From contig DLGQ01000088.1 in assembly GCA_002482775.1 (NCBI GenBank), forward strand, positions 4,388 to 11,119: DNA of 6,732 nt. The letters are read 5' to 3'. The notes beneath the pieces were generated by a model. That model was not told where the DNA came from, made no database searches, and was given only the letters and a program-made list of their open reading frames with translations. The position numbers and the translations under genes are program-made. This stretch comes from Flavobacteriales bacterium UBA7690. GTDB taxonomy: Bacteria; Bacteroidota; Bacteroidia; Flavobacteriales_F; PHOS-HE28. Below, piece by piece: positions 1-5,916 of the stretch (position 1 is the stretch's first letter; every line of letters begins with the position of its first letter).

Positions 1-2
1 CA

Positions 3-1718
3 CACGCCCGCCTTTCCATCCTCGACCTTGCAGCGAACGCCAACCAGCCCATGTCCACGGCGGATGGCCGCTACTGGATCGTCTTCAACGGGGAGATCTA
101 CAACCACCACGAACTAAGGCTCGAACTGGAGCAGCACGGCCATGTGTTCCGTACGGATCATTCGGATTCTGAGACGTTGCTCATGGCGTGCATCCATTGG
201 GGCAAGGCCTGTTTGGAGCGCCTCAACGGGATGTTCGCCTTCGTCTTCATCGATAATGTGAAGGGAACGCTCTTCGCAGCGCGCGACCGGGTAGGCATCA
301 AACCGTTCTACTACCGCCATGCGGATGGGGTGTTCACTTTCGCCAGCGAGCCCAAGGCCTTTTCTGTATCGCGCACCGTGGATCGTTCGGAGCTGTTGGG
401 GTATTTCCACTTCTTGCAGGTCGAAGGCTCTGCTACCTTCTTCGAGGGGATCAACAAGCTGCCGGCGGGGCACTACTTCGAACTCTCCGGGGATGCTCCG
501 CCTGAACCCGTGCGCTACTGGCATCCGTTGATCGCCACGGGGAACGCAAGGGACCTGGACGAGGCAAGCTCGTGCATGGACCTCTTGGAAGAAGCCGTGG
601 AGTTGCAGATGGTGGCCGATGTGGAAGTGGGCACCTACCTCTCCGGTGGGTTGGACTCATCGGTGATCACGGCACTGGCCTCGAAAGGGCGTCGCGTCAA
701 CACCTTCAGTATCGGGTTCGAGGACAGCGTGCCCGGTTACACCAGCGAGTTGTCCCATGCGCTTGTGGTGGCCGATCACCTGAACACGCGTCACCACCCG
801 ATCACCATTTCGCCGCAGCAGTACTTGCAGGCGCAGCAAAGGGTGTTCCGGATCCTGGACGAGCCCATCGCCAACGAGGCGTGTGGACCGTTGTTGCTGC
901 TTTCGGAGAAGGCGCGTGCCGAAGGTGTTACGGTATGCCTCAGCGGCGAAGGCTCCGATGAGTTGTTCGTCGGCTATCGCCATTGGCATGATGCGCACCG
1001 TGTGGATGCGATGTTGCGCCGCGTACCGAAAGCCTTTTGGAAAGCCTACCTAGCCATGGGCGCGCCATTGTTGAAGCAGCGCAAACCGGACTGGGTCTCT
1101 TGGATGAAGCGCTACACCCTGGACCAGCACATCATCTGGGGTGGGAACGATGCGCTCTCCCGCTATGACCAGCGTGATGTCTTCCGCGCAGCCTACCTCG
1201 CCGAGGCGCGCGATCCGTACAGCACGGTAAGCAAGCACATGGATGCTGCCGAGTGCCGCAACGGCGACCTGCTCCAACGCCTCAGCGCGTTCGATCTTCA
1301 GTTCCGGTTGCCGGAGAACCTCCTCGCACGCGTGGATCGCATGTCCATGGCGGCATCGGTGGAAGCGCGCGTACCGTTCTTGGATCACCGGTTGGTGGAA
1401 CGGAGCATGCGTTTGAAGACCGGGTTGCTCGTAGGCAAGGAAGGGGAGAAGCTCGCCTTGAAACGTTTTGCACGACAGCGATTGCCGGCTTCGATCATCG
1501 ATCGCCAGAAGGTGGGCTTCACCATTCCGCTGCACGAGGTGCTCAATGCCAAAGAGGCGCTCAACCAACGTGATGTGATCCTGGCGATGGACGATGCACT
1601 GCGCATCTATTCCGATCCGTTCCGGAAGGAGTTGGCAGCGGGACGTGTAACGGGCATGCGCCTATGGCCGCACTTCGCACTGGCCAACTGGTGGAACATC
1701 CACATGGCGTCGCGGTAA
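3..1718 (+). CDS. asnB: Asparagine synthase (glutamine-hydrolysing), 5'-truncated by window edge
   Basis: The protein makes asparagine from aspartate, ATP and glutamine in the cytoplasm. An N-terminal class II glutaminase domain releases ammonia and a C-terminal synthetase domain forms and attacks beta-aspartyl-AMP. The reading frame is open from base 3, and residues HARLSILDL (3-29) match the family's conserved segment about 50 residues after the start, so the Met at 51 is internal and the catalytic N-terminal Cys lies outside the window. Visible glutaminase motifs are FNGEIYN (84-104), DSETLL (165-182) and RDRVGIKPFYY (282-314). Synthetase motifs are the ATP pyrophosphatase loop SGGLDSS (642-662), SGEGSDE (942-962) and MSMAASVEARVPFLDH (1341-1388). 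With about 45-50 missing residues the full protein would be near 620 aa, normal for the family. No frameshift is seen. Family members also occur in polysaccharide clusters as amidotransferases, and the upstream context needed to decide is missing. Confidence 0.95.
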   Translation, partial: HARLSILDLAANANQPMSTADGRYWIVFNGEIYNHHELRLELEQHGHVFRTDHSDSETLLMACIHWGKACLERLNGMFAFVFIDNVKGTLFAARDRVGIKPFYYRHADGVFTFASEPKAFSVSRTVDRSELLGYFHFLQVEGSATFFEGINKLPAGHYFELSGDAPPEPVRYWHPLIATGNARDLDEASSCMDLLEEAVELQMVADVEVGTYLSGGLDSSVITALASKGRRVNTFSIGFEDSVPGYTSELSHALVVADHLNTRHHPITISPQQYLQAQQRVFRILDEPIANEACGPLLLLSEKARAEGVTVCLSGEGSDELFVGYRHWHDAHRVDAMLRRVPKAFWKAYLAMGAPLLKQRKPDWVSWMKRYTLDQHIIWGGNDALSRYDQRDVFRAAYLAEARDPYSTVSKHMDAAECRNGDLLQRLSAFDLQFRLPENLLARVDRMSMAASVEARVPFLDHRLVERSMRLKTGLLVGKEGEKLALKRFARQRLPASIIDRQKVGFTIPLHEVLNAKEALNQRDVILAMDDALRIYSDPFRKELAAGRVTGMRLWPHFALANWWNIHMASR

Positions 1719-1728
1719 GGGGAGCACC

Positions 1729-1757
1729 ATGTGCGCATGTGCTCATGTGTACATGAG
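1729..1757. repeat. 8-bp tandem repeat (CACATGNN type), about 3.6 copies
   Basis: Three successive 8-bp units start at 1729, 1737 and 1745 (ATGTGCGC, ATGTGCTC, ATGTGTAC), followed by a partial unit ATGAG. On the minus strand this reads as a run of CACATG cores spaced 8 bp apart. It begins 11 bp after the asnB stop codon and overlaps the start of the left 30-nt repeat. The periodicity is directly visible. My impression that CACATG-type runs are common between genes in Bacteroidota is from memory. A function is unknown; it could be a decayed dispersed repeat or a structured 3' end of the asnB transcript. Confidence 0.7.
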
Positions 1758-1781
1758 TTCTGCTCCGAGCGAGGTTGGTGC
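1752..1781 (+). repeat. 30-nt direct repeat, left copy
   Basis: This segment matches 2270-2299 at 27 of 30 positions in the same orientation. The three differences are G/A, A/C and G/A at repeat positions 6, 17 and 29. The shared core contains TTCTGCTCCG and GCGAGGTTGGT. The left copy directly follows the 8-bp tandem repeat. The two copies bracket a region of about 490 bp that contains one small minus-strand ORF. I do not recognise the repeat family; it has no integrase-type core site that I can identify. Confidence 0.8.
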
Positions 1782-1804
1782 TTTGCAGCTGCGTTACTGC
1801 AAGG
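1781..1804 (+). terminator. Possible hairpin downstream of asnB (weak terminator candidate)
   Basis: TTGCAG (1783-1788) pairs perfectly with CTGCAA (1797-1802) around an 8-nt loop. The stem can be extended by a T-G wobble and a C-G pair to 1781/1804. It lies about 65 bp after the asnB stop. No T-run follows, so intrinsic termination is doubtful. It sits at the right edge of the left 30-nt repeat but is not shared with the right copy. Confidence 0.25.
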
Positions 1805-1881
1805 TGAAGTCGTGCGGCATGTGCTTTTGACGAATGCACCGACTGCGCTCAGTTCCCTTCTGGTCTGTCGCGGTCATCGTA

Positions 1882-2142
1882 TCATTTCCTACGGTTCGCT
1901 AGGTAATTGCCAATGGGGTAGAAGAGCACTGACACGATCAAGAAGCCGAGCAACATGAATAGTACGGACAAGCCGTCCCATCCGACCATGCACGAAAGAC
2001 TCCATACGAATGTGTATGGCAGGAAGACCAATACAAGGCCATCCGATATGATGAGGAAATGGCACATTAGCCAGCCCACGAAATTGCTGAGCATCAGATG
2101 GACGAGAGATAGTATATGGGTGAAGCGCAATGCCTTTGGCAT
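1882..2142 (-). CDS. Small hydrophobic membrane protein, 86 aa, unknown function
   Basis: I do not recognise this protein. It is strongly hydrophobic from about residue 8 to 80, enough for two or three membrane helices (roughly 9-28, 30-52 and 57-79). It starts with a short basic stretch (MPKALRF) and ends in a charged tail (NYLANRRK), which would suit an inner-membrane protein. The ATG at 2142 is the only good start: the frame is open upstream for 17 more codons without another ATG or GTG, and no Shine-Dalgarno sequence is visible, as is usual in this phylum. Third codon positions favour G/C, as in the neighbouring genes, which argues that it is coding. The frame on the opposite strand (1955-2197) has an unlikely composition. 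The gene points away from surE towards the end of asnB and is bracketed by the 30-nt direct repeats. Whether it is expressed is unknown. Confidence 0.55.
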   Translation of the reverse strand: MPKALRFTHILSLVHLMLSNFVGWLMCHFLIISDGLVLVFLPYTFVWSLSCMVGWDGLSVLFMLLGFLIVSVLFYPIGNYLANRRK

Positions 2143-2269
2143 TGGAGCAATGTATGGATCGGGCAGCAGGATCGGAAGCCCAACACCGCTGGCCTAGCCA
2201 TGTACGTTACGTTCCTAGGACCTTGTTCACGGAAATTGCAACGCAAAGAGTGCAATGAGTCCTTCTGGT

Positions 2270-2299
2270 CATGAATTCTGCTCCGCGCGAGGTTGGTAC
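2270..2299 (+). repeat. 30-nt direct repeat, right copy
   Basis: This is the second copy of the element at 1752-1781 (27 of 30 identical, same orientation), 100 bp before the surE start codon. The 127 bp between the small ORF start and this copy (2143-2269) hold nothing else I can name beyond the 8-bp palindrome TCCTAGGA at 2213-2220. Confidence 0.8.
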
Positions 2300-2350
2300 A
2301 ATGGTGCGACATCACCGTCTACGATAGGCCGCATTCAATGGGCATATCAG

Positions 2351-2372
2351 CACATGGACGAACGGGCACATG
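2351..2372. repeat. CACATG pair spaced 16 bp, upstream of surE
   Basis: CACATG occurs at 2351-2356 and again at 2367-2372. The spacing of 16 bp is twice the 8-bp period of the tandem repeat after asnB, so this may be a degenerate version of the same element on the surE side of the gap. The middle unit is lost or diverged. The link is an inference. Confidence 0.4.
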
Positions 2373-2384
2373 TCCCGCTGCCCC

Positions 2385-2392
2385 TAGCTTTG
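2385..2392 (+). promoter_or_regulatory. Candidate Bacteroidota -7 promoter element before surE
   Basis: TAGCTTTG fits the TAnnTTTG -7 consensus known for the Bacteroidota primary sigma factor exactly. It ends 7 nt before the surE ATG, so transcription from it would begin at or within a few bases of the start codon and the mRNA would be almost leaderless. I see no good TTG or TTTG -33 element at the expected distance, which weakens the call. Confidence 0.35.
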
Positions 2393-2399
2393 CGCCCCC

Positions 2400-3179
2400 A
2401 TGGAACAAACCCCGCTCATCCTGGTCACCAACGACGATGGCATCTTCGCGCCGGGCATCCGCACCTTGGCCGAGGAGATGAAGGCTTTCGGTCGTGTGAT
2501 GGTGGTTGCTCCCGACAAGCCGCAGAGCGCGATGGGCCACGCCATCACCATCCATAGTTTCCTGCGGTTGCAGTCGGTGCATCTGATCGACGGCGTGGAG
2601 GCTTGGAGCTGCACTGGAACACCGGTTGATTGCGTGAAGCTCGCGATCTACAAACTGCTCGGTGGCAACAAGCCCGACCTGCTGGTGAGCGGTGTCAACC
2701 ACGGTGCGAACATCAGCATCAACGTATTGTACAGCGGCACCATGAGCGCTGCGGTGGAAGGTGCTATGGAAGGCATTCCCAGCATCGGCTTCAGCTTGAT
2801 GGACCATGCGCTCGAAGCCGACTTCGCGCAAGTGCGACCGGTGATCCGGAGCGTGGTGGGCAATACCTTGAAGCACGGCATGGCCCAAGGCACCTGCCTC
2901 AATGTGAACGTGCCGCGTAACGATGGTGCGGAGTTGAAGGGCATGCGTGTTTGTCGGCAGGCGAAGGCCAATTACAAGGATGAGTTCGAAACGCGCCTTG
3001 ATCCCGGCAACAAGGAATACTACTGGATGCGGGGTGAATTCGAAAGCGAGGAACAGGGCGAGGATACCGACGTTTGGGCGGTTGGCCAGCGTTATGTGAG
3101 CATCGTGCCCACGCAGTTCGACATGACCGCCCACCACGCCATCGCCAACCTCAACACGTGGGACCATGCGTTGGGATAG
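2400..3179 (+). CDS. surE: 5'/3'-nucleotidase SurE
   Basis: SurE is a cytoplasmic, metal-dependent phosphatase that removes phosphate from 5'- and 3'-nucleoside monophosphates; some members also cleave short polyphosphate. The 259-aa length is normal. The N-terminal TNDDG (10-14) supplies the paired metal-ligand Asp residues 12 and 13. Ser43 in the SAMGHA segment and Asn100 in SGVNHGAN are the other expected metal ligands. The conserved GTPVDCV (73-79) and YSGTMSAA (111-118) follow, and the C-terminal region holds the oligomerisation part with the family's typical ending near TAHHA. The ATG at 2400 gives the normal short lead-in before the first strand. The stop overlaps the next gene by 14 bp, which suggests translational coupling. 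The gene appears intact and first in its operon. Confidence 0.97.
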   Translation: MEQTPLILVTNDDGIFAPGIRTLAEEMKAFGRVMVVAPDKPQSAMGHAITIHSFLRLQSVHLIDGVEAWSCTGTPVDCVKLAIYKLLGGNKPDLLVSGVNHGANISINVLYSGTMSAAVEGAMEGIPSIGFSLMDHALEADFAQVRPVIRSVVGNTLKHGMAQGTCLNVNVPRNDGAELKGMRVCRQAKANYKDEFETRLDPGNKEYYWMRGEFESEEQGEDTDVWAVGQRYVSIVPTQFDMTAHHAIANLNTWDHALG

Positions 3180-3495
3180 CATTCCGGTCGGTTTCGTACT
3201 TGGTCTGCTGGCACCCGTGCTGGGTTTCTTCGCGTACGGCGCCATGTACGTCACCGCCATCCGTCCGTGGTACGACATCAATTGGTTCGTGAACGACTTG
3301 TTCCTGGGCACACCTGAATTCCGCACGCGGATCATGAGCATCAGCCTCATCGCGGATGCGTTCCTGTTCTTCCTGTTCGATCGGATGGACAAGCACAAGG
3401 CCATGCGCGGCGTGATCCTGGCGATGCTGGCGTACGGCCTGTACATCGTGCCATCCATCGCGATCGACGAACTGACCAAACTGGGCTGGATCTGA
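3166..3495 (+). CDS. Small integral membrane protein between surE and lpxB, 109 aa
   Basis: I do not recognise a named domain. Three hydrophobic stretches are visible: residues about 8-30 (starting PVGFVLGLL), 56-72 (ending FLFFLF) and 82-100 (VILAMLAYGLYIVPS). Between the first two lies a polar, aromatic-rich segment with WYDINWF. A DRMDKHK loop links the last two. The start at 3166 lies inside the end of surE, giving a 14-bp overlap, and its stop is followed after one base by the lpxB ATG. Such packing indicates a real, co-translated gene. By position it may assist envelope or lipid A work, but its location next to lpxB is the only reason for this; no function can be assigned from the sequence. 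Confidence 0.85.
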   Translation: MRWDSIPVGFVLGLLAPVLGFFAYGAMYVTAIRPWYDINWFVNDLFLGTPEFRTRIMSISLIADAFLFFLFDRMDKHKAMRGVILAMLAYGLYIVPSIAIDELTKLGWI

Positions 3496-3496
3496 A

Positions 3497-4684
3497 ATGG
3501 CGAAGCGGATCTACATCATAGCAGGAGAAGCCAGTGGCGATCTGCACGGCGGGAACCTGGTCCGGGAACTTTTTGCGCTCAGCAGCAAGTCGGCCAGCGG
3601 CGAGGAGGAAGTTCAGGGCCGGGAGCTACTGGCCGACTTGCCAACTGACAACTCGCCGCTTCAGATAAGAGCTTGGGGAGGTGAGCGTATGGCCGCCGCC
3701 GGTGCCGAGGTGGTGAAGCATTACCGCGACCTGGCCTTCATGGGTTTCACGCAAGTGGTGATGAACCTGCGCACGATCCTACGGAACATCGATACGTGCA
3801 AGAAGGATATCGAGGCCTTCAAACCCGATGTGCTGATCCTGATCGACTATCCGGGATTCAACCTACGCATCGCCGAATGGGCGCACGCGAAAGGGATACC
3901 GGTCCACTACTACATAAGCCCGCAGGTGTGGGCGTGGAAGAAGGGACGGGTCCACACGATCAAGAAAGTGGTTGATCGCATGTACGTGATCCTCCCGTTC
4001 GAAAAGGATTGGTACAAGCGCTATGGATACGAGGTGGACTTCGTGGGCCATCCGTTGCTGGATGCCATCGAGAACGAAGGCAAGACCCCGCTCACAGCCT
4101 TGCCCGGTGCCGATGAACGCCCGGTGGTAGCCTTGTTACCTGGGAGCCGCCAACAAGAGATCGCGCGGATGATGCCGTTGATGGTAGCCATCGCGAAGCG
4201 TTATCCGGCCTACCGTTTCGTGCTCGCCGCAGCACCTTCGGTACCCGATGCCACCTACAAGAAGGGGTTGAAAGGAAGTCCGATCACCTTGTTGAAGGGC
4301 CGCACCTACGATGTGCTCCGCCAAGCCCACGCAGCTTTGGTGACCAGTGGAACGGCCACGTTGGAAACGGCTCTTTTCGGTGTGCCGGAGGTGGTGTGTT
4401 ACAGTGGCAGCGCCCTCAACGTGTGGATCGCCAAGCGACTGGTGGACATCAAGTTCATCAGCCTGGTCAACCTCATCATGGACCGCGAAGTGGTGCGCGA
4501 ACTGATCCAGCAGGACCTGAACATGGACACCCTTTCCAAGGAACTGGAGCGCATCATGGCGCCCGGCGTTGACCGCAGCACCATGGAAAAAGACCTGGAC
4601 CAACTGCGCCAGAAGCTAGGCGGGCCGGGGGCTTCAGCGAAGGTCGCCATGGCGGTGTGGAAAAGTCTGCACGGAGAGGCCTGA
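3497..4684 (+). CDS. lpxB: Lipid-A-disaccharide synthase LpxB, with N-terminal in-frame insertion
   Basis: LpxB (glycosyltransferase family 19) joins UDP-2,3-diacylglucosamine to lipid X, releasing UDP and forming the lipid A disaccharide 1-phosphate at the inner face of the cytoplasmic membrane. Family motifs are GEASGDLHG (10-18), DYPGFN (117-122), SPQVWAWKKGR (141-151), FVGHPLLD (183-190 region), LLPGSRQQEI (213-222), VTSGTATLETALFGVP (282-297) and KFISLVNLI (319-327). At 395 aa it is slightly longer than the roughly 370-380 aa I expect. The excess lies between the first helix (NLVREL, 20-25) and the strand leading to WGG (60-62): about 33 residues stand where about 10 are usual, giving a polar extra segment around residues 29-53. 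This stretch carries a DNA palindrome described separately. The catalytic core looks intact, so the enzyme is probably active. The gene starts 1 bp after the preceding stop codon. Confidence 0.96.
   Translation: MAKRIYIIAGEASGDLHGGNLVRELFALSSKSASGEEEVQGRELLADLPTDNSPLQIRAWGGERMAAAGAEVVKHYRDLAFMGFTQVVMNLRTILRNIDTCKKDIEAFKPDVLILIDYPGFNLRIAEWAHAKGIPVHYYISPQVWAWKKGRVHTIKKVVDRMYVILPFEKDWYKRYGYEVDFVGHPLLDAIENEGKTPLTALPGADERPVVALLPGSRQQEIARMMPLMVAIAKRYPAYRFVLAAAPSVPDATYKKGLKGSPITLLKGRTYDVLRQAHAALVTSGTATLETALFGVPEVVCYSGSALNVWIAKRLVDIKFISLVNLIMDREVVRELIQQDLNMDTLSKELERIMAPGVDRSTMEKDLDQLRQKLGGPGASAKVAMAVWKSLHGEA
3585..3641. repeat. Palindromic element inside lpxB (13-bp perfect inverted repeat)
   Basis: GCAAGTCGGCCAG (3585-3597) is the exact reverse complement of CTGGCCGACTTGC (3629-3641), with 31 nt between the arms. 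A further 4-bp pairing, TCAG (3579-3582) with CTGA (3645-3648), can extend the stem across a small bulge. The element coincides with the extra residues of LpxB and keeps the frame. This resembles in principle the palindromic elements that insert in-frame into Rickettsia genes. Whether it belongs to a dispersed family in this genome cannot be seen from one copy. Confidence 0.75.
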
Positions 4685-4703
4685 GCCTCGATACGGGTCC
4701 CGG

Positions 4704-4711
4704 TACTTTCG
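4704..4711 (+). promoter_or_regulatory. Weak -7-like element before the SpoIID-domain gene
   Basis: TACTTTCG differs by one base from TAnnTTTG and ends 7 nt before the ATG at 4719, the same spacing as the exact match before surE. It lies in the 34-bp gap after lpxB, which also contains GGTCCCG twice (4696-4702 and 4711-4717). No -33 element is evident. The gene may instead simply be read through from lpxB. Confidence 0.15.
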
Positions 4712-4718
4712 GTCCCGA

Positions 4719-5912
4719 ATGCGTCTTACCGCGCTTGGTCTCTCCTTAACGCTCTCCTTGTGCCTGATGGCCCAGGAGCGCACGCTACGTATCGGCATCC
4801 TGCGCGAACGCAACTTCCGTAGCGTTCTGGTGATGAGCGCCAAGGGTACGTGTGCGGTGTTCGCCGATGGCGTGCGCAAAGGCGAGATCCAGGTCAATGA
4901 TGGGCTGCGTATCGATCTTGTCGGACGATCCCTCACCGCGAAGTCCTTAGGTCTTTCATTCACCGCGAAGGAGCGTATCGAATTGGTGCCGCGTGTGGAG
5001 ACGAACAGCCTACGCCTGCGACTGCCGGAAAGCAAAATGGCCGAGCGCACGTATCCAGGCAGCATCAGCGTGACCACGGAAGGTGGTGTGCTCAAGCTAA
5101 CCAATGCCGTCCCGATAGAAGCGTACACCGCAGGCGTTGTTCAAGCTGAAGCAGGCAAAGAACACCGCGGCGAGTACTACAAATTGCAAAGCGTGAGTTG
5201 CCGGACCTACGCCTTGTGCAACGTTCGCAAACACGCGCCGGAGGGTTTCGAACTGTGCGATGGCGTCCACTGCCAAGTGTACCACGGGGCATGCAAGCAG
5301 GACAGCATCAACATCGCCGTGCAAGCCACCAAAGGCATGGTGATGGTGGATGCGGATATCAAATTGATCCACGCCTTGTTCCACAGCAATTGTGGTGGCG
5401 AAACGGTGAACGCTGAGGATCTCTGGACCAAACGCGAACCATACCTGCGCTCTGCGATAGACACGTTCTGCCGCACGGAACCGCACGCCAACTGGCAGCG
5501 TACCCTTACACGTAAGGAGTGGGTATCCTACTTGGAACGTCGCTTTGGGGTGAAGCCCACTAACAAGGCCGGAGTAGAAGCCATGTTGAACTACGAACCT
5601 ACCTGTCGGGACCTCTACTTGGGCAACACGTATCCGCTAGTGCCGCTGAAGCATGTGCGCGAGGACCTCAAGTTGAACAGCACCTATTTCACCGTGACCA
5701 CCACGGGCGAGAATGTGGTGTTGAACGGACGTGGGTTCGGCCATGGCGTAGGTCTTTGCCAAGAGGGTGCCATGCACATGGCGCGGCAAGGGCAGAGCTA
5801 CACGGACATCCTCCGGCACTACTACACGGATGTCCACCTCGTGGATGTGAACACGTTGGATTTCTTTCGCGACGAGGATCGGTCCACGGGAAGCGCTGGT
5901 CCGAAGCGCTGA
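4719..5912 (+). CDS. Secreted SpoIID/LytB-domain protein, probable peptidoglycan lytic transglycosylase
   Basis: SpoIID-type enzymes cut glycan strands of peptidoglycan whose stem peptides have been removed. Residues 1-18 form a signal peptide (basic MR, hydrophobic core, likely cleavage after CLMA), so the protein should act in the periplasm or outside; C15 is not in a good lipobox. The SpoIID domain covers about 120-375. It contains Ala-Gly-Val-Val-Gln-Ala-Glu with Glu144 in the position of the family's catalytic Glu, CRTYAL (161-166), CDGVHCQVY (180-188), HSNCGGETVNAEDLW (222-236) and GRGFGHGVGLCQEGA (337-351). H172, C180, H184 and C185 could form a zinc site like that reported for a clostridial SpoIID; this is inference. 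About 100 N-terminal residues carry no motif I know. The ATG at 4719 is chosen because the signal peptide starts there and no other start lies between it and the lpxB stop. The gene follows lpxB by 34 bp and may be co-transcribed. Confidence 0.9.
   Translation: MRLTALGLSLTLSLCLMAQERTLRIGILRERNFRSVLVMSAKGTCAVFADGVRKGEIQVNDGLRIDLVGRSLTAKSLGLSFTAKERIELVPRVETNSLRLRLPESKMAERTYPGSISVTTEGGVLKLTNAVPIEAYTAGVVQAEAGKEHRGEYYKLQSVSCRTYALCNVRKHAPEGFELCDGVHCQVYHGACKQDSINIAVQATKGMVMVDADIKLIHALFHSNCGGETVNAEDLWTKREPYLRSAIDTFCRTEPHANWQRTLTRKEWVSYLERRFGVKPTNKAGVEAMLNYEPTCRDLYLGNTYPLVPLKHVREDLKLNSTYFTVTTTGENVVLNGRGFGHGVGLCQEGAMHMARQGQSYTDILRHYYTDVHLVDVNTLDFFRDEDRSTGSAGPKR
5892..5910. terminator. Short hairpin at the convergent gene junction (weak)
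   Basis: The self-complementary hexamer AGCGCT occurs at 5892-5897 and 5905-5910, able to form a 6-bp stem with a 7-nt loop over the last codons of the SpoIID-domain gene. It lies where two convergent genes end 4 bp apart. No T-run follows on either strand, so a terminator role is only a possibility. Confidence 0.2.
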
Positions 5913-5916
5913 TCGT

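Noticed and set aside
51..53. ATG at 51 as the start of the asparagine synthase
   Set aside because: The frame stays open to base 3 and the upstream residues HARLSILDL are a conserved internal family motif, so the real start lies before the window.
1842..1853. ACTGCGCTCAGT as a remnant of a dispersed Bacteroidota intergenic repeat
   Set aside because: It only has 4-bp arms and occurs once in the window; the resemblance is from memory and too short to support.
1731..1958. Plus-strand 75-codon frame starting in the 8-bp tandem repeat
   Set aside because: It begins in repeat DNA and runs through the left 30-nt repeat; nothing suggests selection on the protein.
1955..2197. Plus-strand 80-codon frame opposite the small membrane ORF
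   Set aside because: Its product has no protein-like pattern, whereas the minus strand gives a coherent hydrophobic protein.
1752..2299. Integron cassette with attC sites
   Set aside because: The repeats lack paired attC-type core boxes and an extended imperfect palindrome, and no integrase is in view.
2319..3479. Long minus-strand open frame of 386 codons opposite surE
   Set aside because: It lies antisense to the clearly conserved surE and the following gene, has no recognisable motif and a composition typical of a shadow frame in GC-rich coding DNA.
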